A stretch of 64,000 bases of DNA, from the NCBI GenBank assembly GCA_965226645.1, contig CBDDDL010000004.1, forward strand, positions 372,001-436,000, given 5' to 3'. Below the pieces are notes generated by a model that was not told the DNA's origin, made no database searches, and was given only the letters and a program-made list of their open reading frames with translations. Source of the DNA: Poriferisodalis sp965226645 (GTDB taxonomy: Bacteria; Actinomycetota; Acidimicrobiia; Acidimicrobiales; Poriferisodalaceae). Positions within the stretch are counted from its first letter, which is position 1, and every line of letters begins with the position of its first letter. Below, piece by piece: positions 53,445 through 60,929 of the stretch. A program made the position numbers and the translations under genes.

Positions 53445-54376
53445 ACCCGCAACCGATACCGGCGGGCTCGCCATCGAGGCTGCGCACCCTGGCCCAGCGC
53501 GTCGGACAGATCGCCAACGAGGTTCGCCGGGACTGGGCTGCCAAGCGCATCGCCGGACTGTCCGCTGAGATCGCCTTCTTTGCCCTGCTGGGGCTGTTCC
53601 CGGCCATCATCGTGTTCGCCGCGATGCTCGGCTCGCTGGACGTGCTGATCGGCCAGAGCGCCGCAGCCGAAACCGAGGCGTGGCTGCTTGAACGCATCAG
53701 CGGGACGTTCGGCGACCAGAACACGCTCGATGCCACCATCGCCGAGTTGTTCGACCGCTCTGATGCCCGAGTGGTCACCGTGGGCGTGGCCGTCGCCGTG
53801 TATGCCGCTTCCCGGGGCTTCGTGGCGGTTGTGCGTGCGCTGAACGTCACACGTGGGCATCAAGGCGCTCGAAGCTGGCTGTCCACCCGGCTCGTGGGAT
53901 TCGCGCTGACGTTTTTCACCTTGGTGGTCGCTGCGGGTGTCGCGGCCATGGTCGTTGTGGGGCCGCTGCTCGGCGGGGGCAGCGAGCTTGCAGACCGACT
54001 GGGCGCGGGGCGGCTGTTCAGCACTGGGTGGGACTGGCTCCGCTGGCCCGTTGTCGTGACGGCCGTCATTGCGTGGGCCGCGACCGTCTACCGCATCGCG
54101 CCACGCCACAAGCTGACATGGCGGCGCGAAGTTCCCGGCGCTTTGATGGCAACTGCATGGTGGCTGGTCGTCTCGGGCGGCTTCGGTGCGTACCTCGGCC
54201 TGGCATCGAGCGGCATGAACGCCGTGTTCGGACTGCTGGGCGGCGTCCTCAGCCTGCTGCTGTGGCTGTACTTGCTGGCGATGGGCCTGCTTGCCGGCGC
54301 CGAGCTGAACAGCCTTCTGGATCGCCATCGCGCAGGAGGCAGCGGCTCGCAAGCGTCGTCCGAATCTCTCTTCTAG
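53441..54376 (+). CDS. YihY/BrkB-family membrane protein
   Basis: About 311 residues, six transmembrane helices, first one GLSAEIAFFALLGLFPAIIVFAAML as in YihY proteins; LLSLLLWLYLLAMGLLAGAELN is the typical last motif. No ATG, GTG or TTG lies in a sensible place: the nearest in-frame ones are about 35 codons upstream inside the synthetase gene. CTG at 53441 overlaps the synthetase TGA as CTGA, matching the NTGA coupling used all over this window, so I suggest it as the start. Function of the family is unsettled. Confidence 0.8.
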   Translation: MNPQPIPAGSPSRLRTLAQRVGQIANEVRRDWAAKRIAGLSAEIAFFALLGLFPAIIVFAAMLGSLDVLIGQSAAAETEAWLLERISGTFGDQNTLDATIAELFDRSDARVVTVGVAVAVYAASRGFVAVVRALNVTRGHQGARSWLSTRLVGFALTFFTLVVAAGVAAMVVVGPLLGGGSELADRLGAGRLFSTGWDWLRWPVVVTAVIAWAATVYRIAPRHKLTWRREVPGALMATAWWLVVSGGFGAYLGLASSGMNAVFGLLGGVLSLLLWLYLLAMGLLAGAELNSLLDRHRAGGSGSQASSESLF

Positions 54377-54386
54377 GGTGACGCGC

Positions 54387-55172
54387 ATGTGGATTCGCTT
54401 GCGTCAAATTGCTGTCACGACTGCAGACCTGGGCCGTACCGCCGCCGACGTGCAGAGCGTTCTCGGCGTCGAGCCGTGTTTCACCGATCCGGGTGTCGGC
54501 ATATTCGGCCTCAAGAACGTGCTCTGGCCGGTGGGCAGTCAATTTCTCGAATGCGTCACACCGGTTCAACAAGACACTGCCGCCGGCCGATATCAGCAGC
54601 GGCGCGGCGGCGACACCGGCTACATGGTCATCACTCAAGTCAGTGACGTTGGTGCCCGTCGCGCCCACGTCGACGAGATGGGCATCCGCGTCGCATTCGA
54701 GATGAACTTCCCCGAAGAGGGCCATGTCGGAATGCAGCTGCACCCGGCCGACACCGGCGGCGCGTTCTTCGAAATGGACCAGATGACTGGACCAGGCGGC
54801 GATGCCCTGGGCGGCCCCTGGACGCCTGCAGGCAAGTACTGGGAGCCCTATGTCAACACCGCCAAGGTGAACAGCATCGCTGCCGCCGAGCTCCAGAGCC
54901 CCGATCCCGGTCGCTTGGCCGAGCGCTGGAGTCAGATCGCGCAGATCGACCTCGGAGCCGATGCCGACGGCCACCCCACGATCCAGCTCGACAACGCCTC
55001 ACTGAGGTTCGTGCCCGAGACCGATGGCCGCGGCGAGGGCCTCGGCGGTATCGATGTCACCACCGTTGACCGTGAGGCTGTGCTGGCTGCGGCTCACTCA
55101 CGGGACTGCTACGTGAACGACAGCCAGGTGGCACTCGCCGGCCTGCGCGTCAACCTCGTCGACGCCGACTGA
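54387..55172 (+). CDS. glyoxalase-like (VOC) domain protein
   Basis: 261 residues from ATG 54387; GTG 54378 is an alternative. N-terminal IRLRQIAVTTADLGRTAADVQSVLGVEP is a glyoxalase-like start, and GMQLHPADTGGAFFEMDQM the likely metal-site half. Probably cytoplasmic, substrate unknown. It starts 10 bases after the YihY gene stop. Confidence 0.75.
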   Translation: MWIRLRQIAVTTADLGRTAADVQSVLGVEPCFTDPGVGIFGLKNVLWPVGSQFLECVTPVQQDTAAGRYQQRRGGDTGYMVITQVSDVGARRAHVDEMGIRVAFEMNFPEEGHVGMQLHPADTGGAFFEMDQMTGPGGDALGGPWTPAGKYWEPYVNTAKVNSIAAAELQSPDPGRLAERWSQIAQIDLGADADGHPTIQLDNASLRFVPETDGRGEGLGGIDVTTVDREAVLAAAHSRDCYVNDSQVALAGLRVNLVDAD

Positions 55173-55256
55173 GCCCGCCGCGCTCACTCGACTCGGCCTA
55201 CCATCAGCGTCCGCTGCAGATCGTCGCAACGCGACGGGATTGGGAGGTAGGTGCCG

Positions 55257-55808
55257 ATGAGCGAGACCATCGACGATTTCAAGCGAGCGATCGCCTTATT
55301 CGACTCGGTAGTAGCCGATGTGTCCGCCGATGCCTGGGGCAATACGACACCGTGCGAGGCGTGGAATGCGACCGAGCTGGTGCGCCACCAGTGCGGCGTG
55401 CTCGACGCCCTGGCCGACATCGCCCGCACCGGTGAAATCAACATGCCCCAGATGGCCGACGAGACCGACGACCCTGCCGCCCGTTGGATCGAAACCCGAG
55501 ACGGCCTTGTCGAGGCGCTCGACGGTGCCGACTTGTCCGCCGAGGGCCAGTACTGGTTCGGTCCCATGAGCTTCGACGACTTCGTGGGCATGGTGCAGTG
55601 GGACCCGCTCGCCCACTCGTGGGATCTCGCCAAATCCGCCGGCATCGCCATCGAGCTTCCCGAGGACCTGTGCGAATCCAGCCTCGCCCGCGTGAAGTCG
55701 CTCGGCGACATTCCTCGCAAGTGGAAGCTCATCACCGACGAGATACCCGTGCCCGACGACGCAACTGCAGCGCAGCGCTACCTGGCCTACGTCGGCCGTC
55801 AGCCGTGA
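55257..55808 (+). CDS. TIGR03086/mycothiol-maleylpyruvate-isomerase-like (DinB fold) protein
   Basis: 183 residues from ATG 55257, with GGGAGG nine bases upstream; GTG 55251 is too close. The four-helix start FKRAIALFDSVVADVSADAWGNTTPCEAWNATELVRHQCG matches actinobacterial TIGR03086 proteins, which carry a possible metal site of three histidines; here His in VRHQCG and His in DPLAHSWDLA are seen. Function likely thiol-dependent, not proven. Confidence 0.78.
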   Translation: MSETIDDFKRAIALFDSVVADVSADAWGNTTPCEAWNATELVRHQCGVLDALADIARTGEINMPQMADETDDPAARWIETRDGLVEALDGADLSAEGQYWFGPMSFDDFVGMVQWDPLAHSWDLAKSAGIAIELPEDLCESSLARVKSLGDIPRKWKLITDEIPVPDDATAAQRYLAYVGRQP

Positions 55809-56695
55809 GCGGCGACGAGCGCGCCGAACCCCTGAGCTGGCAGGTCGGCGACGTCACCATCACGTCGGTTGCGGAGTCCGACACTCCGACTTCGCCGAGG
55901 TTCCTGTATGACGGCGTGGGCAAGAACGACGTGCTGGCCCGCGCCGATGCCGCTCCGTGGCTGCGCCCGCACTTCGTGAGCGACGAGGGCTACCTGCTCC
56001 AGCGCATCCACTGCTGTGTGATCGAGGCCGGCGAGCATCGCATTGCGGTGGACACTTGCGTCGGCAACGACAAGCAGCGCTCCAATCCGTTCTGGCACGA
56101 GCAGCAGGGGCCGTTCCTGGACGACTTGGCGGCCGCGGGCTTCCCGCCCGAGTCCATCACCCATGTGGTGTGCACGCACTTGCACGTGGACCATGTCGGT
56201 TGGAACACCCGGCTCGTCGACGGCGAATGGGTGCCCACGTTCCCGAACGCTGAGTACCTGTTCTGCCGGGTCGAGTACGACCACTGGGAGGGCACCGACG
56301 ACCTGTTCGGCGACGGTGTGTTCGACGACTCGGTGGCGCCGATCGTGGCGGCAGGTCTCGTCGAGATGATCGACCCTCATCATCAGATCTGCGACGAAGT
56401 GTCGTTCCAGTCCACGCCGGGGCACACCCCCGGCCACATCTCGGTGGTGGTCACCTCGAACGGCAAGCGGGCCATCATCACCGGCGACATGGCGCACACG
56501 CCGCTGCAGCTCGCAGACCCCGATCTGAGCTCGATGTTCGACACCGACCAAGACGAGGCCCGGGCCACCCGCCGCGAAGTCTTCCCCGACTGGGCCGACG
56601 GCCAAACCCTGGTCATAGGCACGCATTTCGGCGCCCCGACAGGCGGCATCATGATCCGCGACGGCGAGGGCTACAAACTCGAATTCGACGAGTAG
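55805..56695 (+). CDS. metallo-beta-lactamase-fold hydrolase
   Basis: 296 residues from GTG 55805 (GTGA overlap with the previous stop). The metal motif HLHVDH is at residues 125-130, with further ligands in PGHTPGH, TGDMAH and GTHFGAP. The layout resembles quorum-quenching lactonases and related hydrolases (AttM-like), but the substrate is unknown. The DNA for its last residues (DGEGYKLEFDE) has a diverged copy at 57623-57652. Confidence 0.87.
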   Translation: MSGDERAEPLSWQVGDVTITSVAESDTPTSPRFLYDGVGKNDVLARADAAPWLRPHFVSDEGYLLQRIHCCVIEAGEHRIAVDTCVGNDKQRSNPFWHEQQGPFLDDLAAAGFPPESITHVVCTHLHVDHVGWNTRLVDGEWVPTFPNAEYLFCRVEYDHWEGTDDLFGDGVFDDSVAPIVAAGLVEMIDPHHQICDEVSFQSTPGHTPGHISVVVTSNGKRAIITGDMAHTPLQLADPDLSSMFDTDQDEARATRREVFPDWADGQTLVIGTHFGAPTGGIMIRDGEGYKLEFDE

Positions 56696-56933
56696 CACCT
56701 GACTACGTTCAAAGGGCGTCGTCCAGCAACATCTCTTCAACAGTCACCGGCGTGACCACCCGGGGAATCTGTCCGTCCCACTCCAGTAGATCTTTGTCAC
56801 CGTCGACTTGCGGGCCTGCGCTGCGAACGGCTCCCTACGGACGGCATTCTGGTGACGAGACGTTGAGAGGCGAAACGCCGCGTCGGGGTCAGTGGCCGCC
56901 GCGCAGCAGCTTGGCTATCCCTGACATCAGGCG
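56660..56933. repeat. duplicated convergent gene-end junction, copy 1
   Basis: Contains the 3' end of the metallo-hydrolase gene (56660-56689, 27 of 30 identical to 57623-57652) and, at 56889-56933, a copy of the 3' end of the DAO oxidase gene (44 of 45 identical to 57727-57771). Between them is a PIN toxin remnant. The oxidase-end copy is not attached to a gene here and is a duplication scar. Confidence 0.8.
56709..56834 (-). pseudogene. C-terminal remnant of a PIN-domain toxin
   Basis: An open stretch of about 41 codons ending TGA at 56709. It reads VDGDKDLLEWDGQIPRVVTP and then VTVEEMLLDDAL, the pattern of the last strand and helix of PIN toxins (GDKDLL...I..VTP..F...L). A TAG lies directly upstream and no N-terminal part is seen. 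Confidence 0.45.
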
Positions 56934-56940
56934 ACCGATG

Positions 56941-57234
56941 CTACGGCCGACGGAAGATCTCGTGTGTGCCGATGCGCCGCCACACGATGTGTGGCTGACC
57001 CGGTTTGCGTTCTGCGCCGTATACGAACGTTGCTCGGCCGTTTGCTGCCCACGTCATCTCGAACACTCCGTCGTGGCCATGAACACCTTTCAAACGCAGA
57101 CTGCGCCGTGGCGGACGGTCGTGATGAAGGTCATCCACGAGTTCAGCGACGGCCGAGAGGAACGCTTCTTGATGATCTCTGTCGAGGGCGGCGAACTCGC
57201 GCCCGAACAAACGCTCCCATTCGTACGTCGGCAC
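56941..57234 (-). CDS. RelE/ParE-fold toxin-like protein
   Basis: 97 residues from GTG 57234. A helix pair (FAALDRDHQEAFLSAVAELVDDL) followed by strands with basic residues (RRSLRLKGVHGHDGVFEMTWAANGRATFVYGAE and PHIVWRRIGTHEIF) fits the RelE/HigB fold. The upstream antitoxin gene appears broken. The stop is 8 bases from the copied oxidase 3' end. Confidence 0.75.
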   Translation of the reverse strand: MPTYEWERLFGREFAALDRDHQEAFLSAVAELVDDLHHDRPPRRSLRLKGVHGHDGVFEMTWAANGRATFVYGAERKPGQPHIVWRRIGTHEIFRRP

Positions 57235-57266
57235 GTCGGCTCAGTTCCGGTGCTCGCCGGCGCAGA

Positions 57267-57577
57267 TCAGAGCGAGGTGCCGTCCGTGGTTGCTTCGGAT
57301 TCGGCCGCTTCGCGCAGCCCCGCTAGGAAATCGGCCCCAGACGAGAAGACCGGTCCACGTCTGCCGGCGGCACGGTCTTCAGCGATCTGCTGTTCGCCGG
57401 CCTGCCACTCGTCTGTCCAGTACCACCATTGGCTCGGATCCCGTTCCATTCGGGGACGGAGCAAGGAGCGGCATGCCTTCACCTGTCATCTCGACCTCGC
57501 ATGCCTTCACCTGTCATCTCGACCTCGTCACGCAGTTGCTTCGGGATCGTCACGCGACCATACGAACGCAGCGTCAT
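57267..57577 (-). pseudogene. AbrB-type antitoxin broken by a 28-bp tandem duplication
   Basis: The N-terminus from ATG 57577 reads MTLRSYGRVTIPKQLRDEVE, an AbrB DNA-binding start, but the frame ends soon after in the duplication (57471-57498 repeated at 57499-57526). The C-terminal part reads in another frame (DPSQWWYWTDEWQAGEQQIAEDRA), ending at 57267, and resembles the C-terminus of such antitoxins. A 28-base insertion shifts frame by one; deleting one copy does not by itself join the two parts in one frame, so at least one further indel is present. Confidence 0.65.
57471..57526. repeat. perfect 28-bp tandem duplication
   Basis: GCATGCCTTCACCTGTCATC plus the following eight bases occurs twice head to tail, 57471-57498 and 57499-57526, with no mismatch. 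Because the copies are identical, the event is recent or reversible. Confidence 0.9.
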
Positions 57578-57622
57578 CAGGACCACACCGCAAGCGTACC
57601 TATCGCCTGCGAACCGTAACGT

Positions 57623-57771
57623 CGACGGAGAGTCCTACAAACTCGAATTCGAAGACGAAGCTGAGCAGGTCTGAAAGCGACCTTGACAGCAGCGCTAAGA
57701 GCGGGTCTGAGAACGGACCAGCGGGCTCAGTGGCCGCCGCGCAGCAGCTTCGCTATCCCTGACATCAGGCG
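57623..57771. repeat. duplicated convergent gene-end junction, copy 2
   Basis: Carries the metallo-hydrolase-like tail (codes DGESYKLEFEDEAEQV then stop, not attached to a gene) followed 50 or so bases later by the true 3' end of the DAO oxidase gene. Together with copy 1 it brackets the RelE/antitoxin cassette. Confidence 0.8.
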
Positions 57772-59142
57772 GTCGGGCTTGCCCGATCGCAGCTCGCGGT
57801 CATCGGCGACACCGAGCAGCGCTCGGCTCACGCGCACGCCGAGCCACCGCAGCGGCTCAGGCTCCCAGCGCCGGGAGGTGACTCCCACCCAAGGGAGACT
57901 GGTGCGCTCGGTGTCGTGCTCGCAGATCAGCTCGGCCATCGTGCGACCGGCAAGGTTGGATGCCGCCACGCCCTCGCCCACGTAACCGCCGAGCACGCCT
58001 TGGCCGGTTCGCGGGTCGAAGAGCACGCCCGGCAGCCAGTTTCTTGGGATGCCGAGCACACCGCCCCATCGATGCGTGATGCGCGCATCTGCGAGCTGCG
58101 GGAGCATGTCGACCAGCACGCGCCAGATCCGCTGGTGCATGCCCGGGTGGGACTCGGCGGATGGCACGATCCGCGAGCCGAAGCTGTAGGGCGCACCGGT
58201 GGCACCAAAGGCAATCCGGTTGTCGGCTGTGCGCTGGCCGTAGGTCACCATGCGACGGTCGTCGGCAAAGCTGGGCCGGTTCGCCAGCCCGATGTCGTCG
58301 AACAGTGCGTCGGGCAGCGGCTCGGTGGCCACCATGCGCGAGTACACGGGCAGGATGTCGCGCCGGTGCCCTCGCAGGTCCCGGGTGTACGCCTCGGTCG
58401 CCCTCACGATCACCGGTGCCCGCACTTCGCTGCCGCCAACCTGCACGGCACCGCCGCCGATCGCCCTTGCTCGGGTCTGCTCGTAGATCTCCGCCCCTGC
58501 CGATTCGGCAACCGCGGCAAGTCCGCGGGCCAGCTTGGCGGGGTCCACTACGGCTGAAGGCCCGAGCAGGATGCCGCTGCGCACATCTGTGGCGTTCAGC
58601 TGCTCTGCGGCCTCATCGGCGTCGAGGAGGCGGATCTCGTCGGAGGTCAGCCCGATCGCCCGGGCCTCAGCGATGTCCGCGACCTGCCGCTCGGCTTGGG
58701 GAACGGTGCGCGCCACCCGGATCGTGCCGCCCTTTGCGTAATCGCAGTCGATGCCCTCGGCGGCTGCGACCCTGCCGATCTCGTCCACCGCATCGAAGGC
58801 GGCCCGCAGCAGGCGTCGTGATTCGGTGGGACTCGAGCGTCGCGCATAGTCAGCGACAGAGCCGGCGAGCTCCCCGACCGCCCAGCCGCCATTGCGGCCC
58901 GACGCCCCGAAGCCGCAGTAGTGCCGCTCCAGCACTGCGACGCGTAGCGATGGTTCGAGCTGCCGGAGGTAATAAGCCGTCCACAGCCCGCTGAACCCGC
59001 CGCCCACGATGGCGACATCCACATCCAGGTCGCCATCCACGTCGGCTCGCGGCGTGATGGGCGGCTCCAGGCGATCGATCCACAGCGGGGTCGTTGACGC
59101 CGTCTCGAGTGACCGGGGGTAAGAATCACTGTGAACGGCCAT
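57727..59142 (-). CDS. FAD-dependent amine oxidase of the DAO family (gamma-glutamylputrescine oxidase-like)
   Basis: 471 residues from ATG 59142; the open frame upstream is antisense to the GNAT-like gene. FAD site DVAIVGGGFSGLWTAYYLRQL, then the stretch CGFGASGRNGGWAVGEL typical of PuuB-like oxidases. The C-terminal GGVLGIPRNWLPGVLFD and GQGVLGGYVGEGVAASNLAG complete the FAD fold. Its place opposite the polyamine genes suggests oxidation of a polyamine or its conjugate. Its 3' end is duplicated at 56889-56933. Confidence 0.87.
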   Translation of the reverse strand: MAVHSDSYPRSLETASTTPLWIDRLEPPITPRADVDGDLDVDVAIVGGGFSGLWTAYYLRQLEPSLRVAVLERHYCGFGASGRNGGWAVGELAGSVADYARRSSPTESRRLLRAAFDAVDEIGRVAAAEGIDCDYAKGGTIRVARTVPQAERQVADIAEARAIGLTSDEIRLLDADEAAEQLNATDVRSGILLGPSAVVDPAKLARGLAAVAESAGAEIYEQTRARAIGGGAVQVGGSEVRAPVIVRATEAYTRDLRGHRRDILPVYSRMVATEPLPDALFDDIGLANRPSFADDRRMVTYGQRTADNRIAFGATGAPYSFGSRIVPSAESHPGMHQRIWRVLVDMLPQLADARITHRWGGVLGIPRNWLPGVLFDPRTGQGVLGGYVGEGVAASNLAGRTMAELICEHDTERTSLPWVGVTSRRWEPEPLRWLGVRVSRALLGVADDRELRSGKPDRLMSGIAKLLRGGH

Positions 59143-59153
59143 ATCGCGGAACC

Positions 59154-59189
59154 TACTGCCGCGACCAGCCGGTTCTTGTCGCGGCAGTA
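59154..59189. promoter_or_regulatory. 36-bp dyad operator in the divergent polyamine promoter region
   Basis: TACTGCCGCGAC (59154-59165) and GTCGCGGCAGTA (59178-59189) form a perfect 12-bp inverted repeat with a 12-base spacer. It lies 12 bases upstream of the oxidase start and 50 upstream of the GNAT-like gene, so one protein bound here could control both operons. No regulator gene is in the window. Confidence 0.65.
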
Positions 59190-59238
59190 ATGTCTTGCGC
59201 GGCAGCGGGGTGCCGCAGGCGCCTGCAGGGGGTCTGCG

Positions 59239-59910
59239 ATGCGTGAGATCGAAGCTGTGTCTGTGGGCGAGCGCTCGGGCCTGACCTACGCCTGCATTGT
59301 CCCCGAATGGGCCGCCGAACTTGAGGCGCTGGAGCTGGCCTCCCATCCGACCGCCGACCCAGTGGACCTGTACGACGCCGACGCGTTCGACCAGCTGGCC
59401 CGTGACTTCTCCGACGGCTGCTTCGCCGGATTCGACGGCGACGAGTTGGTCGCCATGGGCGTCGGGATCCGCTGCGACTTCGACCTCGCGAATCCGATAC
59501 ACACGATCGCCGACATCGTCCCCGACGACCACGGCAGCAGCGGCCACGTTCGGGAGGGTCGCTGGTACTACGGCACCAGCATCGCCACCAGGATCGAGTA
59601 CCGGCGCCGCGGGATCGGAGCCGAGCTGTACGAGCTGCGCAAGCAGGTTTGCGGGGATCTCGGGCTGGCGGGCATCGTGGCGGGCGGCGTCATCCCTGGC
59701 TACGCGGACCACAAGGCGACCATGACCGCCGATGAGTACATCGTCGAGGTTCGAGCGGGCCGGCTCTATGACCGGACGCTGAGCTTCCAGATCGAGAACG
59801 GATTCTCCGCGGTGTGCGGATTGCCGAACTACATCGCCGATCCGGCCACCGACAGCTGGGCGGCGCTGATCGTGTGGCACAACCCAGAACTACGAGGCGA
59901 CGCCACATGA
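59239..59910 (+). CDS. GNAT-family N-acetyltransferase-like protein
   Basis: 223 residues. The acetyl-CoA pyrophosphate loop appears as IEYRRRGIGAELYELRKQV (RRxGxG type), preceded by strands (WYYGTSIATR). First gene of the polyamine operon, start ATG 59239 with GCAGGGGG upstream. It may acetylate a polyamine or related amine; this is inferred from position, the fold gives no substrate. Confidence 0.75.
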   Translation: MREIEAVSVGERSGLTYACIVPEWAAELEALELASHPTADPVDLYDADAFDQLARDFSDGCFAGFDGDELVAMGVGIRCDFDLANPIHTIADIVPDDHGSSGHVREGRWYYGTSIATRIEYRRRGIGAELYELRKQVCGDLGLAGIVAGGVIPGYADHKATMTADEYIVEVRAGRLYDRTLSFQIENGFSAVCGLPNYIADPATDSWAALIVWHNPELRGDAT

Positions 59911-60929
59911 GCGACGCTGCCGAGCCGCCTTCGGGCGGCGGGGGCCTGGTCGCCGGGGCTGACGCCTCCGACATCGGCGATCAGGCATTCCGTTCCGAAA
60001 GCCTGCTCGGCCGTTTGCCGGAGATGACCTACGGCGGGGCGCTGTCGTTCCTGCGCCGCCGCTACACACGCGACATTGCCGGGGCCGACATCGTCGTGTC
60101 GGGCATCCCGTTCGACATGGCCACTTCGAACCGGCCCGGTGCCCGGCTGGGGCCACGAGCCATCCGGGCGGCCTCGGTTGGCCTCGCCGAGCTGGACGCG
60201 TACCCCTTCGGCTTCGACCCCTTCGAACACCTCGCCGTGGCCGACTACGGGGACTGCTTCATCGACTACGGCCACCCGGCCGAAGCCGTCGAGCACATTG
60301 AGAACCACGCGGCCGAGATCCTCGCTCACGACGCGCAGATGGTCACCTTCGGCGGTGATCACTTCGTCACCTACCCCATCCTGCGCGCCCATGCCGCCAA
60401 GCACGGCCCGCTGGCACTCATCCACTTCGACGCGCATCCCGACACCTGGCCCGATGAGCCCGGCCGGCTAGACCACGGCTCGATGTTCCTGCGAGCCCTG
60501 CGTGAGGGGATCATCGACCCGTCGGCCTCAGTGCAGATCGGCATCCGCACCCACAACGACGATCACGGATTCATGGTGCTCGGCGCGCCCTGGGTGCATC
60601 GCAACGGCCCCGACGCTGTCATCGAAGTCGTGCTGGAACGAGTGGCAGATCGTCAGGCGTATCTCACGTTCGACATCGACTGCATCGACCCGGCCTTCGC
60701 CCCCGGCACCGGAACGCCGGTGTCAGGCGGTCTCACCACCGCCGGGGCGCTCGAGATCGTGCGTGGCCTCTCGCCGGTCGACATCGTGGGAATGGACGTG
60801 GTGGAGGTTGCCCCCGCATACGACGTCTCCGAGATCACCGCTCTGGCAGCGGCGACCATCGCGCACGACTTCATCTGCACTCGTGCAGTGCGTGCGGGTG
60901 TCACGTCCAATCCCGTGGGACTCACATGA
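59907..60929 (+). CDS. speB: agmatinase-type ureohydrolase
   Basis: 340 residues from ATG 59907 (ATGA overlap). Dinuclear manganese ligands are seen in FGGDHF, HFDAHPDTW and FDIDCIDPAFAPG. IPFDMATSNRPGARLGPRAIR is the usual N-terminal motif. Likely hydrolyses agmatine to putrescine and urea; guanidinobutyrase is possible. ATGA overlap with potA (60926-60929). Confidence 0.88.
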   Translation: MSDAAEPPSGGGGLVAGADASDIGDQAFRSESLLGRLPEMTYGGALSFLRRRYTRDIAGADIVVSGIPFDMATSNRPGARLGPRAIRAASVGLAELDAYPFGFDPFEHLAVADYGDCFIDYGHPAEAVEHIENHAAEILAHDAQMVTFGGDHFVTYPILRAHAAKHGPLALIHFDAHPDTWPDEPGRLDHGSMFLRALREGIIDPSASVQIGIRTHNDDHGFMVLGAPWVHRNGPDAVIEVVLERVADRQAYLTFDIDCIDPAFAPGTGTPVSGGLTTAGALEIVRGLSPVDIVGMDVVEVAPAYDVSEITALAAATIAHDFICTRAVRAGVTSNPVGLT

